A stretch of 61,356 bases of DNA from Oleiphilaceae bacterium (GTDB taxonomy: Bacteria > Pseudomonadota > Gammaproteobacteria > Pseudomonadales > Oleiphilaceae): the NCBI GenBank assembly GCA_018334495.1, contig JAGXLV010000010.1:1-61356 (forward strand). Reading direction: 5' to 3'. A program made the position numbers and the translations under genes. Each line of letters starts with the position of its first letter. Positions within the stretch are counted from its first letter, which is position 1. Shown piece after piece: positions 1 to 13,149 of the stretch. Below the pieces are notes generated by a model that worked only from the letters and a program-made list of their open reading frames with translations, did no database searches and was not told the origin of the DNA.

Positions 1-1050
1 GACCTCTACCAGCGCTGCGAACGCCACCGGGTTGATCAGGCACTGAGCAAGACCCAGGCTCTGGTCGTTCTGGACCACCAACACACCGAGACGCTCGATC
101 GCGCTGATCTGGCCCTGCCGGCGGCCAGTTTTGCCGAGGGCGACGGTACCCTGGTCAGCCTTGAAGGCCGCGCCCAGCGTTTCTTCCAGGTCTACGACCC
201 GCGTTATATGCGCCCTGAGAGCCGTATTCATGAAAGCTGGCGCTGGCTCCACGCCCTGGGCGCCAGTCTTCGCCGGGAGCCGGTTACCGAGGTTCTACTG
301 GACGAGGTCACCCGCGACTGCGCCACCAAACATCCGGCCCTGCTTGGCATTCTCGGCGCCGCGCCCGGATCGGATTTCCGCATCGACGGCCTGCAACTGG
401 CCCGGGAACCTCACCGTTACAGCGGCCGCACCTCGATGCGGGCCAACCAGAACGTGGCCGAACCCCGGGTCCCCCAGGACCAGGACACCGCCTTCGCGTT
501 CTCCATGGAAGGCTACAGCGGTTATGACAAGCCGCGCCAGCAGGTGCCTTTTGCCTGGGCGCCAGGCTGGAATTCGCCGTCTGCCTGGAACAAGTTTACC
601 GATGAAGTGGGTGGGCACCTTCGGGGTGGCGATCCCGGTTTCCGGTTGCTCGAACCCGTGCCCGGTCATTACCATTACCACCGACAGATTCCGGACGCCT
701 TCGCTGCGGTCAAAGGCCAGTGGCGACTGGCCGTATTGCCCCGGCTCTTTGGCGGGGAGGAAACCTCCAACCGTGCCGAGCCCATCATGGAACGCACAAC
801 CCCGGCGTATTTGACCCTGTCCGGGGACGACGCCGACGCCCTCGGCGTGAGTGACGGCGACCCGTTAACCCTCACCAGCAACGTCCTGAGTCACAGCCTG
901 CCGGCAAAAGTCGAGCCGGACTGGCCCCAGGGCCTCCTGGGCCTGCCCACCGGCGTTCACCCCGGGCTGGTCAACGGCCTGATGGTTGAGCTGCAGCCCG
1001 CCCCCCGATCCAGGCAACAGCAGGCCGATACCAGAGGAGGGCGCCCGTGA
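1..1050 (+). CDS. nuoG: NADH-quinone oxidoreductase subunit G, C-terminal part (5' end off window)
   Basis: The reading frame is open from base 1 and ends at a TGA at 1048-1050, so the N-terminal Fe-S domains lie outside the window. The visible 349 residues match the C-terminal, molybdopterin-oxidoreductase-like half of NuoG, including the terminal beta-rich part with a GDPLTLTSN stretch and an [11 protein letters not shown] stretch. NuoG is the large peripheral-arm subunit of complex I that carries electrons from NADH towards quinone. Its stop overlaps the GTG start of nuoH (GTGA), which implies translational coupling. Identity rests on protein style and on the unbroken nuoH-N run that follows. 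Confidence 0.9.
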   Translation, partial: DLYQRCERHRVDQALSKTQALVVLDHQHTETLDRADLALPAASFAEGDGTLVSLEGRAQRFFQVYDPRYMRPESRIHESWRWLHALGASLRREPVTEVLLDEVTRDCATKHPALLGILGAAPGSDFRIDGLQLAREPHRYSGRTSMRANQNVAEPRVPQDQDTAFAFSMEGYSGYDKPRQQVPFAWAPGWNSPSAWNKFTDEVGGHLRGGDPGFRLLEPVPGHYHYHRQIPDAFAAVKGQWRLAVLPRLFGGEETSNRAEPIMERTTPAYLTLSGDDADALGVSDGDPLTLTSNVLSHSLPAKVEPDWPQGLLGLPTGVHPGLVNGLMVELQPAPRSRQQQADTRGGRP

Positions 1051-2024
1051 GCTGGTTCACCCCGCAACTGACGGCGAACCTCTGGGCCATGACCCAGGCA
1101 CTGATCATACTGCTGGGCGCGGTGCTTCTGGGCGCGGTCATGACCATCGTGGAGCGGCGCTTGTTGGGTCTCTGGCAGGATCGATACGGCCCCAACCGGG
1201 TCGGGCCCTTTGGCTTGCTGCAGTTGATCGCCGACATGATCAAGATTTTTTTCAAGGAGGACTGGATACCGCCGTTTTCCGACCGTGTGCTGTTCGTGCT
1301 GGCGCCGGGCATCGCCATGGCGTCCCTGCTGCTGGCCTTCATCATCATCCCCATTACCCCCGGCTGGGGCGTGGCGGACCTTCACATCGGCCTGCTGTTT
1401 TTCTTCGCCATGGCCGGTATCAACGTTTACGCGGTGCTCTTTGGCGGTTGGGCCAGCGGCAACAAATACGCCCTCATTGGCGCCATGCGCGCGTCCGCCC
1501 AGACCCTGTCCTATGAGGTGTTCATCGGCCTGGCCGTCATGGGCGTGGTCGCCATGACCGGCTCGTTCAACATGCGCGATATCGTCGCTGCCCAGGAAGA
1601 TGTCTGGTTCGTGATTCCCCAGTTCCTGGGCTTCCTGACTTTCCTGATTGCCGGTATCGCGGTCACCCACCGTCATCCCTTCGACCAGCCCGAGGCGGAG
1701 CAGGAGCTGGCGGACGGCTACCATGTTGAGTATTCCAGCATGAAGTTCGGCATGTACTTTATTGGGGAGTATGTGGGGATGCTTCTGGTGTCAGCACTGA
1801 TCGTCACTCTGTTTTTCGGTGGCTGGCACGGCCCCTGGCTGCCGCCCATCGTCTGGTTTGCCCTGAAGACCGGCGCCTTTCTGATGTTTTTTGTATTACT
1901 GAGGGCGTCACTGCCACGGCCGCGCTACGACCGCGTAATGAGTTTCGGCTGGAAAGTCTGCCTGCCGCTGACCCTGATCAACCTGTTGGTCACCGGCGCC
2001 GTTGTATTACTGGTTCCGGGCTAG
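1047..2024 (+). CDS. nuoH: NADH-quinone oxidoreductase subunit H
   Basis: A 325-residue, eight-helix-type membrane protein at the junction of the peripheral and membrane arms of complex I, forming part of the quinone site. The conserved block [20 protein letters not shown] near residues 31-50 and the acidic loop [12 protein letters not shown] mark the NuoH family. The start is GTG at 1047, overlapping the nuoG stop, with a strong AGAGGAGG Shine-Dalgarno at 1033-1040. The length is normal for the family. It is the second gene of the visible operon. Confidence 0.96.
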   Translation: MSWFTPQLTANLWAMTQALIILLGAVLLGAVMTIVERRLLGLWQDRYGPNRVGPFGLLQLIADMIKIFFKEDWIPPFSDRVLFVLAPGIAMASLLLAFIIIPITPGWGVADLHIGLLFFFAMAGINVYAVLFGGWASGNKYALIGAMRASAQTLSYEVFIGLAVMGVVAMTGSFNMRDIVAAQEDVWFVIPQFLGFLTFLIAGIAVTHRHPFDQPEAEQELADGYHVEYSSMKFGMYFIGEYVGMLLVSALIVTLFFGGWHGPWLPPIVWFALKTGAFLMFFVLLRASLPRPRYDRVMSFGWKVCLPLTLINLLVTGAVVLLVPG

Positions 2025-2037
2025 AAGGAGAGAACCC

Positions 2038-2577
2038 GTGTTTAAACTGTTAACCGAAGGGACCTGGTCACTGATTCGCACGATGGGCATCGTGCTCGGA
2101 CACAGCTTTGCCAAACGGGAAACGGTGAATTATCCCGAACAGGAAGTGTACCTGCCGCCCCGATTCCGCGGCCGCATTGTGCTGACCCGGGATCCGGACG
2201 GCGAGGAACGCTGCGTGGCCTGCAACCTCTGCGCGGTAGCCTGTCCGGTGGATTGCATTTCGCTGCAGAAAGGCGAGCAGGACGACGGCCGCTGGTACCC
2301 GGAATTTTTTCGCATCAATTTTTCACGGTGCATTTTCTGTGGCATGTGTGAGGAGGCCTGTCCCACCTCCGCAATCCAGCTCACGCCGGATTTTGAAATG
2401 GGCGAGTACAAGCGTCAGGAGCTGGTCTATGAAAAAGAGGACCTGCTGATCAACGGGCCGGGCAAGGACCACGACTACCATTTCTATAAGGTTGCGGGCA
2501 TGGCCATTGGCGGCAAAGACAAAGGCAAAGCCCAAAATGAGAAAGAGCCCATTGACGTAAAAACACTGCTGCCCTGA
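2038..2577 (+). CDS. nuoI: NADH-quinone oxidoreductase subunit I (2x 4Fe-4S ferredoxin)
   Basis: A 179-residue peripheral-arm subunit that passes electrons through clusters N6a and N6b towards N2. Two ferredoxin motifs are intact: Cys59, 62, 65 and 69 ([12 protein letters not shown]) and Cys98, 101, 104 and 108 ([12 protein letters not shown]). I chose GTG 2038, preceded by GAAGGAGAG at 2024-2032, rather than a TTG at 2002 inside nuoH; the resulting N-terminus, [11 protein letters not shown], fits the family. The stop sits in a small CTGCCC/GGGCAG hairpin (2569-2583) without a U-tract, and a 101-base gap separates it from nuoJ. Confidence 0.95.
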   Translation: MFKLLTEGTWSLIRTMGIVLGHSFAKRETVNYPEQEVYLPPRFRGRIVLTRDPDGEERCVACNLCAVACPVDCISLQKGEQDDGRWYPEFFRINFSRCIFCGMCEEACPTSAIQLTPDFEMGEYKRQELVYEKEDLLINGPGKDHDYHFYKVAGMAIGGKDKGKAQNEKEPIDVKTLLP

Positions 2578-2678
2578 GGGCAGGCCCCTGCTTTGACAGC
2601 GGCGGCCGACACGACAATGCAAATGGTTTAATTGCGACGGTTGAATGGCGCCGGAATAACCAGGATGGAGCGGAATCT

Positions 2679-3218
2679 ATGGCAATTGCATTCTATCTGA
2701 GCGGGTTTATCGCTGTGCTGGCGACGCTGGGTGTGATCACTGGCACCAGTCCGGTCCATGCGGTGCTTTATCTCATTATTTCGTTACTGGCCGTGGCGCT
2801 GGTGTTTTTCGCGCTGGGTGCGCCTTTTGCCGGGGTTCTGGAAATCATCATCTACGCCGGCGCCATCATGGTGCTGTTCGTGTTCGTGGTGATGATGCTC
2901 AATCTGGGAGGCGAGGCCCGACAACAGGAAAAACTCTGGCTGCAACCCGGAACCTGGATAGGCCCATCGCTGCTCGCCGGCCTGTTGTTGGCCCTGCTTT
3001 TGACCCTTCTGCTCGGTGGTGAGGCCGGCCCGGTCATCACCGGTGACCTGCTGACCGCCAAAGCAGTGGCCATCACACTGTTCGGGCCCTGGCTTCTGGT
3101 GGTGGAGCTGGCCGCCATGCTGTTACTGGCGGCTCTTGTGACAGCCTCCCACGTCGGGCGCCTGGGGCCGGGCGCCGAAAATACGGCAACAAGCCCCAGC
3201 AAGGGCAGAAGCCGATGA
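2679..3218 (+). CDS. nuoJ: NADH-quinone oxidoreductase subunit J
   Basis: A 179-residue membrane-arm subunit of complex I with five predicted helices. The signature [20 protein letters not shown] (residues about 51-70) is the pi-bulge helix typical of NuoJ. The start ATG 2679 has GGATGGAG a few bases upstream. The polar C-terminal tail after residue 155 is outside the membrane. The stop overlaps the nuoK start (ATGA), indicating coupled translation. Confidence 0.95.
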   Translation: MAIAFYLSGFIAVLATLGVITGTSPVHAVLYLIISLLAVALVFFALGAPFAGVLEIIIYAGAIMVLFVFVVMMLNLGGEARQQEKLWLQPGTWIGPSLLAGLLLALLLTLLLGGEAGPVITGDLLTAKAVAITLFGPWLLVVELAAMLLLAALVTASHVGRLGPGAENTATSPSKGRSR

Positions 3219-3523
3219 ACGGCATCCCCATGGAGCATGGCCTGATTCTGGCCGCCATTCTGTTCGTGCTGGGCCTGGCGGGTCTGATGGTCCGCCGCAA
3301 CATGCTGTTCATCCTGATGAGTCTGGAAATCATGCTGAACTCGGCCGGATTGGCGTTTATCGTGGCCGGCACCGCCTGGGGCCAGCCCGAAGGCCAGGCC
3401 ATGTTTTTGCTGGTGATTACCCTGGCGGCAGCCGAGGCCAGTGTCGGCCTGGCCCTGTTGATACAGCTGTATAACCGTTTCAAAACTCTGGACATCGATG
3501 CCGCCAGCCGGATGCGTGGATAA
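3215..3523 (+). CDS. nuoK: NADH-quinone oxidoreductase subunit K
   Basis: A 102-residue, three-helix Mrp/MnhC-like subunit of the membrane arm. The membrane-buried glutamates expected for proton transfer are visible in the stretch [13 protein letters not shown] and in the [12 protein letters not shown] stretch. The length is standard. ATG 3215 overlaps the nuoJ stop, and its own TAA overlaps the first possible nuoL ATG. Confidence 0.95.
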   Translation: MNGIPMEHGLILAAILFVLGLAGLMVRRNMLFILMSLEIMLNSAGLAFIVAGTAWGQPEGQAMFLLVITLAAAEASVGLALLIQLYNRFKTLDIDAASRMRG

Positions 3524-3534
3524 TGGAGCCATTC

Positions 3535-5402
<1,868 letters not shown>

Positions 5403-5406
<4 letters not shown>

Positions 5407-5519
5407 CAATGAACCTCACGGAATTGCCGGACCAGGCCCTGAACAAAAATACGGATGCGACACTGCCGCGGCCCAAGCTGCTCAACAACGGCGTGCTGAA
5501 CTCCGGGAGGCCATCATGA
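5403..5519 (+). CDS. Small coupled ORF (38 aa) between nuoL and nuoM
   Basis: A 38-codon reading frame, beginning MTMNLTELPDQALNKN and ending VLNSGRPS, fills the nuoL-nuoM gap exactly. Its ATG overlaps the nuoL stop (ATGA, 5403-5406), and its TGA overlaps the nuoM ATG (ATGA, 5516-5519). That arrangement gives two consecutive translational couplings. The predicted peptide is soluble, with no membrane segment, cysteines or motif I recognise. It may be a genuine small protein, or only a coupling device that carries ribosomes to nuoM. No family is assigned. Confidence 0.4.
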
Positions 5520-7063
5520 TACTGCTCTGGTTGATTCTGATTCCCTTCCTCGGGGGTTTGCTATGCTGGCAGGCCGATCGCTGGGGTGAACAGGCGCCGC
5601 GCTGGATTGCGCTGGCCACCATGCTGTTTGTACTGGGCATCACTCTGGTGCTCTGGTGGCTGGGCGATTATGCGCTGCAGGTGCCGGCCACCGGCGAATC
5701 CTTAAGCTGGGGCCTTGAGTGGCGCATGGACTGGATTCCCCGGTTCGGCATCAGCGTGCATCTGGCTGTGGATGGTCTGTCGTTGGTGCTGGTCGGTCTT
5801 ACCGGTTTCCTCGGTGCCCTGGCGGTGCTGTGCTCCTGGCACGAAATAGGGGCCAGGGTCGGCTTTTTCCACCTCAATCTCTTGTGGATACTGGGTGGCG
5901 TGGTGGGCGTGTTTCTCGCCATCGACCTTTTCCTGTTTTTCCTGTTCTGGGAAATGATGCTGGTGCCCATGTATTTCCTGATTGCGCTCTGGGGCCACAG
6001 CGGCTCGGGCGGCAAGAGCCGCATCCGGGCGGCCACCAAGTTCTTCATCTACACCCAGGCCAGCGGGCTGCTGATGCTGGCGGGCATTCTCGCCATGGTG
6101 TTCATCAATTACAGCGACACCGGGCAATTTTCGTTCAGTTACGAGGCGCTGTTACAGACCCAGGTTTCGGGAAGCACCGCCACGATTTTGATGCTGGCCT
6201 TTTTCATCGCTTTCGCGGTCAAGCTGCCAGTCGTGCCACTGCACGGCTGGTTGCCGGACGCCCATGCCCAGGCGCCGACCGCCGGCAGTGTTGATCTGGC
6301 CGGTATACTGCTGAAAACCGCCGCTTACGGCATGCTGCGGTTCGCACTGCCATTTTTTCCCGAAGCCTCTGCCGATTTCGCCCCGATTGCCATGACGCTC
6401 GGCCTGGTGGGTATTTTCTATGGCGCCATTCTGGCTTGCGGGCAGGAGGACATAAAAAGGCTGATCGCCTACACCAGCATCTCTCACATGGGTTTTGTGC
6501 TGATTGCCATTTACTCCGGTTCGGAACTGGCGCTGCAAGGCGCGGTCGTCCTGATGCTGGCACACGCCTTCTCGTCAGCCGGGCTCTTCATACTGAGCGG
6601 CCAGATTTACGAGCGCGTGCATACCCGGCAGATGAGCCAGATGGGCGGTCTCTGGGGCCGCGTTACCGGCCTGCCCGGCTTTACGCTTGTGTTTGTGGCA
6701 GCGGCATTAGGGCTGCCAGGCACCGCCAATTTCGTCGGTGAATTCATGATCCTGTTTGGCACCTTCCCGGTCGCGCCGGTCATCGTGGTGTTCGGTGCCG
6801 GCAGCATGGTCCTGGCCGCGATTTATGGCCTGTTATTGATGCAGCGGGTACATTTCGGTCCGGCAAGGGCGGATAACCCCCTGGCCGGTCTTGATGTCAG
6901 GGAATACGGCATGATGCTGATTCTGGTGGCGCTGGTGCTGGTGTTTGGCCTCTTCCCGCAACCGTTACTTGATACCACCCAAGCCACCATGATTCACGTC
7001 CAGGCGCTGTTTCAGGAAGCTGTGCCGGCTCAGCCTGTCCTGCCGGCAGGAGGGGTGGAATAA
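5516..7063 (+). CDS. nuoM: NADH-quinone oxidoreductase subunit M
   Basis: A 515-residue antiporter-like proton-pumping subunit of the complex I membrane arm. Family landmarks are FFLFWEMMLVPMYFLIALWG, the lysine-bearing KLPVVPLHGWLPDAHAQAPT segment, and the RLIAYTSISHMGFV block. A longer in-frame extension back to 5393 exists, but ATG 5516 (MILLWLILIPFLGG) has GGGAGG at 5505-5510 and gives the usual N-terminus. The stop TAA overlaps the nuoN ATG. Confidence 0.96.
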   Translation: MILLWLILIPFLGGLLCWQADRWGEQAPRWIALATMLFVLGITLVLWWLGDYALQVPATGESLSWGLEWRMDWIPRFGISVHLAVDGLSLVLVGLTGFLGALAVLCSWHEIGARVGFFHLNLLWILGGVVGVFLAIDLFLFFLFWEMMLVPMYFLIALWGHSGSGGKSRIRAATKFFIYTQASGLLMLAGILAMVFINYSDTGQFSFSYEALLQTQVSGSTATILMLAFFIAFAVKLPVVPLHGWLPDAHAQAPTAGSVDLAGILLKTAAYGMLRFALPFFPEASADFAPIAMTLGLVGIFYGAILACGQEDIKRLIAYTSISHMGFVLIAIYSGSELALQGAVVLMLAHAFSSAGLFILSGQIYERVHTRQMSQMGGLWGRVTGLPGFTLVFVAAALGLPGTANFVGEFMILFGTFPVAPVIVVFGAGSMVLAAIYGLLLMQRVHFGPARADNPLAGLDVREYGMMLILVALVLVFGLFPQPLLDTTQATMIHVQALFQEAVPAQPVLPAGGVE

Positions 7064-8508
7064 TGCTGACATTGAATAACCTGCTCGCCTTGACGCCGGT
7101 CATTCTGGTCAGCGCTTTTGCGGTCCTGGTCATGCTCGGCATTGCCTGGCGCCGGGCTCACAGCGGCACCGTCCTGGTCACCACCCTGGGGCTGAACCTG
7201 GCCCTGTTGTCGCTCTTCCTCGTCGGCACCATGGGCCGGGTCGAAACGCCGTTGTTGATCATCGACGGTCTCGCACTTCTGGCATCCGGCATGATTCTGG
7301 TCTCGACACTCGCCTGCGCCACCATCGCTCACGCTTACCTGGCCGGTTATCGCGGGCCCAAAGAGGAGTTTTACCTTCTCCTGCTGATTGGTGCCGCCGG
7401 GGCCATGATTCTGGTGTCCAGTAGCCATCTGGCATCCCTGTTTTTCGGGCTGGAACTGATGTCCATGCCGCTGTATGGCATGCTGGCCTACAGTTTCCGG
7501 GAGCGCCGGTCCCTTGAAGCAGGCATAAAATACCTGGTGCTGTCCGCGGCTGGAACCGCCTTTCTGTTATTCGGTATGGCCTTGCTCTATGCCCAGACCG
7601 GCCGTTTGGACTTCGAGGGGCTGGTATCGGCGCTTGGCATTGGCGCCGGTGAAAACCTGGTCAGTCTGGCCGGTGCCGGAATGATGCTGGTCGGGCTGGG
7701 CTTCAAACTGTCCATTGTGCCTTTCCACCTCTGGACGCCGGACGTTTATGAGGGCGGACCAGGCCCGGCAACCATTTTCCTGGCCTCGGTCAGTAAACTC
7801 GCCGTATTCGTGGTGCTTCTGCGGCTGGTCTTGTTGGCGCCAGCCTTCCAGGGTGCCTGGTTCCTGGACACGCTCACCGTGCTTGCCTTGATTACAATGC
7901 TAGGCGGCAACCTGCTGGCCTTGCAGCAGCCGAACCTGAAGCGGCTGCTGGGCTATTCCTCTATTGGCCATTTCGGCTATCTCATGGCCACCTTGGTGGT
8001 GAGTAACCAGTTCGCGGTCGAAACCACCGGCGTCTACATGGTGACCTACCTGGTAGCCACCCTGGCGGCCTTTGGTGTGGTAACCCTCATCTCCAGCCCC
8101 TATACCGGTGAGGATGCGGCTGCGCTGCACCATTACCGCGGCCTGTTCTGGCGCCGGCCCTATCTGGCTGCCGTACTCACCGTGAGCATGCTATCTCTTG
8201 CCGGCATCCCTTTCACCGCCGGCTTTATCGGCAAATTTTATATCATTGCCCTGACGGTCGACGCCAACCAATGGTGGCTCCTGGGCGGCATTATCCTGGG
8301 CAGTGCCATCGGTCTGTTTTACTATCTCCGGGTAATGGTCACCCTTTACCTGGTGGAGCCGGGCATGCGCCGACGCGACGCGACCCCGGATTGGGCCGCA
8401 CAGGCCGGTGGCCTGGTGGTGATCCTGCTTGCGGTCCTGGTAATATTCCTTGGCCTATACCCGGGGCCCATGGTTCACTGGATCAGCATTCTGTTATTGG
8501 GATATTGA
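7063..8508 (+). CDS. nuoN: NADH-quinone oxidoreductase subunit N
   Basis: A 481-residue antiporter-like subunit adjacent to NuoK, and the last gene of the operon. Landmarks are FFGLELMSMPLYGMLAY, the GFKLSIVPFHLWTPDVYEGG lysine helix, and LLGYSSIGHFGYL. ATG 7063 overlaps the nuoM stop and follows GCAGGAGGGGTGG. With nuoG through nuoN present in canonical order, the cell probably has a complete 13- or 14-subunit NDH-1; nuoA-F would lie upstream of the window. Confidence 0.96.
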   Translation: MLTLNNLLALTPVILVSAFAVLVMLGIAWRRAHSGTVLVTTLGLNLALLSLFLVGTMGRVETPLLIIDGLALLASGMILVSTLACATIAHAYLAGYRGPKEEFYLLLLIGAAGAMILVSSSHLASLFFGLELMSMPLYGMLAYSFRERRSLEAGIKYLVLSAAGTAFLLFGMALLYAQTGRLDFEGLVSALGIGAGENLVSLAGAGMMLVGLGFKLSIVPFHLWTPDVYEGGPGPATIFLASVSKLAVFVVLLRLVLLAPAFQGAWFLDTLTVLALITMLGGNLLALQQPNLKRLLGYSSIGHFGYLMATLVVSNQFAVETTGVYMVTYLVATLAAFGVVTLISSPYTGEDAAALHHYRGLFWRRPYLAAVLTVSMLSLAGIPFTAGFIGKFYIIALTVDANQWWLLGGIILGSAIGLFYYLRVMVTLYLVEPGMRRRDATPDWAAQAGGLVVILLAVLVIFLGLYPGPMVHWISILLLGY

Positions 8509-8547
8509 TCTGACCCAGGATTCGGGTTTTACTCATTACCCAGCTTC

Positions 8548-8576
8548 TTCGATCACCAGACGATCCGTCGTATACT
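8548..8576 (+). promoter_or_regulatory. Putative sigma70 promoter for the VC0807-like gene
   Basis: TTCGAT (8548-8553) and TATACT (8571-8576) are separated by 17 bases, about 60 bases upstream of the ATG at 8637. The -10 is close to consensus and the -35 is weak. The call is by eye only. Confidence 0.4.
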
Positions 8577-8636
8577 GTGGTTCAGGTTCATTCGTCTGGA
8601 GCCGTCTGTCTTCTCCAGATTCAAAGCAGGTTATTT

Positions 8637-9383
8637 ATGCCCAGCACCAATACTGAAACACCCTCCCATAAGCCAAGGCCCTGGATCGATTTACTGGTCA
8701 GTATCATCATTCCGTCCGTGATCTTGATGAAACTGAGTGGCGCTGACTATCTGGGCGCCAGTTGGGCACTGATTATTGGCCTGGCCTTTCCCCTGAGCTG
8801 GGGGCTGTTCGAGCTGTTCAAATACCGCAAGTACAATTTCATCGCAGTGCTGGGTGTCATCAGCGTCGGCCTGACCGGCGGCATTGGCCTGCTGGCGCTG
8901 GATGCACAATGGCTCGCCATCAAGGAAGCCGCGGTACCGGCCGTTATCGGCATTGCCGTGCTGGTGTCCACCCGCACCAGGTACCCCTTGGTCAAAACGC
9001 TGCTGTACAATCCGGCGGTGCTTAATGTAGACAAGATTCAGCGTAAGCTGAAAGAGAAGGGTACTGAGGACGTGCTGGCAGACCGCTTGCTCAAAGCGAG
9101 TTACTATTTCAGTGGAACTTTCCTGTTTTCATCCATTATGAATTATGTTCTGGCCAAGTGGATTGTCACCAGTGACTCTGGAACCACCGCGTTTAATGAA
9201 GAGTTGGGGCGAATGACCCTGGTCAGTTATCCCATGATCGCCATTCCGTCCATGATCATGATGTTAGCGATCTTTTACTATCTGTGGCGAACCATTCGGC
9301 AGCTCACAGGATACACACTGGAAGAGGTACTTTCGCCCCAGATCGCGCCGCAACCGGAACAATCGGACGAACCCTCGAAATAA
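8637..9383 (+). CDS. VC0807-like integral membrane protein
   Basis: A 248-residue polytopic membrane protein with about six hydrophobic segments. The pattern PWIDLLVSIIIPSVILMKLS at residues about 14-33 and the following helices resemble the uncharacterised VC0807 family; that assignment is from memory and no function is known to me. ATG 8637 is chosen over an upstream in-frame GTG because AGCAGG lies 6 bases before it. It stands alone, with its own putative promoter, between nuoN and the convergent gyrB, and ends before a bidirectional terminator. Confidence 0.75.
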   Translation: MPSTNTETPSHKPRPWIDLLVSIIIPSVILMKLSGADYLGASWALIIGLAFPLSWGLFELFKYRKYNFIAVLGVISVGLTGGIGLLALDAQWLAIKEAAVPAVIGIAVLVSTRTRYPLVKTLLYNPAVLNVDKIQRKLKEKGTEDVLADRLLKASYYFSGTFLFSSIMNYVLAKWIVTSDSGTTAFNEELGRMTLVSYPMIAIPSMIMMLAIFYYLWRTIRQLTGYTLEEVLSPQIAPQPEQSDEPSK

Positions 9384-9427
9384 TGTGGGCTTATTATCAA
9401 AATTTGACTTAACCAGTTGTTTTAAAT

Positions 9428-9457
9428 AAAAAAAGCGGCCCATGGCCGCTTTTTTTA
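9428..9457. terminator. Bidirectional intrinsic terminator between the VC0807-like gene and gyrB
   Basis: A perfect stem AAAAAGCGGCC / GGCCGCTTTTT with a three-base CAT loop, flanked by A and T runs on both sides. It can terminate the rightward VC0807-like transcript and the leftward gyrB transcript. Confidence 0.85.
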
Positions 9458-9493
9458 TGACATTACTGTGGTCGGAAGCCAGTGAGTTTCCTG

Positions 9494-11926
<2,433 letters not shown>

Positions 11927-11931
11927 CTAAA

Positions 11932-13062
11932 TCATTCTTCCGTTAATTCGCCATGTTCCACGTGGAACATTTTGAATTCGGGCATGGTCTCTTGCCACAA
12001 CTTATCGGGTTGAGGCCGTTCTATGGATGTCATGAAAACCTGACACCCTAATTCACGGAGTTTTTCAGCCAGCATGGCTCGATGATCTTCATCAAGTTCC
12101 GCGTTAATATCGTCCAACAAAAACGTCACCTGCTTGCCCAGCTGGCTTAACACCATGCCTTGAGCAATTTTCATCAGAATCACGAGTGTTTTCTGTTGGC
12201 CACGAGAAAATGTCTCTGATACGGGTCTGCCCTGAAAGCGCAAACGCAGATCAGCACGGTTCGGGCCGTACAGTGTATGGCCCATGCGGCATTCCTGGTC
12301 TCTATGGCTCTGAAGCACTTCAACCAGAGGAGTCGCTGGGTCCCAGCCGGGATAAAACGCCATTTTCATGCCGTCTATCCAGGGTGCATCGATTTGCCGA
12401 ACCAGTGCATCGAACGCTTGCAGAAACAGACCGAACGCCCGCTGTCGGGCAGTCGTTACCTCGGTTGCTAAGGTTGAGTACTGCCGGTCCCATACCCGCA
12501 TCAAATCATCGTCTATCCTACCATTTCTCAGGATCTGATTCCGCTGCGATGTCACTCTTTGACACTGCTGCCAGATTCCCGCGAACGAAGGTTCCACGTG
12601 GAACACAGCCCAATCCAGAAACTGACGACGCTTACCTGGCCCTCCCGCGACAATGTCGAACACTCCCGGATCAATGACCGACACAGGCAATTGCTTTGCC
12701 AGAGCAGAAAGACTCTTTACCGCTTCGCCATCCACCTTGAGCCGAGTTTCTTTTTCGCTGATGTCCCGGGAAATACCCAGGCGGTGAACGAGGCCTTGAT
12801 AATCCGGTCCGGCTGCCGGGGTATCAATCAGACCCGAGTCAAGACCGCCAAACACCACAAAGCGCGTCGCGCCGTGTCGGCATACAGCCTGATGCCGATT
12901 GATTCGGAATGAGCGCCCAAGACCGAGATAGCCGATAGCCTCCAGAAAACTGGTCTTGCCGCTACCGTTTTCACCGTAGAGCAAATTCACTGAGGGGGAG
13001 AATGAGTTCGGCGCGCTTACCAGATTACGGAAATTGTCCGTTTGCAGCTTTACCAGCGCCAT
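11932..13062 (-). CDS. recF: DNA replication/repair protein RecF
   Basis: A 376-residue SMC-like ABC ATPase that works with RecO and RecR to load RecA at gapped DNA. The Walker A motif GENGSGKT lies at residues 30-37, the signature-like SRGQQKTLVI near residue 290, and the Walker B segment TFLLDDINAELD near residue 325. It starts at ATG 13062. Two parS palindromes lie inside the gene; one encodes the unusual C-terminal MFHVEH peptide, so part of the protein sequence appears dictated by the DNA site. Confidence 0.95.
   Translation of the reverse strand: MALVKLQTDNFRNLVSAPNSFSPSVNLLYGENGSGKTSFLEAIGYLGLGRSFRINRHQAVCRHGATRFVVFGGLDSGLIDTPAAGPDYQGLVHRLGISRDISEKETRLKVDGEAVKSLSALAKQLPVSVIDPGVFDIVAGGPGKRRQFLDWAVFHVEPSFAGIWQQCQRVTSQRNQILRNGRIDDDLMRVWDRQYSTLATEVTTARQRAFGLFLQAFDALVRQIDAPWIDGMKMAFYPGWDPATPLVEVLQSHRDQECRMGHTLYGPNRADLRLRFQGRPVSETFSRGQQKTLVILMKIAQGMVLSQLGKQVTFLLDDINAELDEDHRAMLAEKLRELGCQVFMTSIERPQPDKLWQETMPEFKMFHVEHGELTEE
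11954..11969. other. parS centromere site (perfect 16-bp palindrome) in the 3' end of recF
   Basis: TGTTCCACGTGGAACA is a perfect palindrome matching the ParB-binding parS core known from pseudomonads. It lies within the last codons of recF, about 5.2 kb from the dnaA-side edge of oriC. The cognate parA and parB genes are at 31290-33025. Confidence 0.88.
12590..12605. other. Second parS site inside recF
   Basis: GGTTCCACGTGGAACA matches the first parS at 15 of 16 positions, with a fully palindromic 14-base core. It lies 636 bases from the first site, also inside recF, where it encodes part of a VFHVEP segment. Confidence 0.85.
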
Positions 13063-13149
13063 AAAGGGGAACGTCTCGGACCGGATATCGAATAATCAAT
13101 GATGCCAGGTTGCGCGCTCTTCAAAGCAACGCAACCACCCAAAATACCA

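Noticed and set aside
957..1724. Long open frame antisense to nuoH
   Set aside because: It has low-complexity, Gln/His/Gly-rich composition typical of the complement of a GC-rich membrane gene, and nuoH is certain on the other strand.
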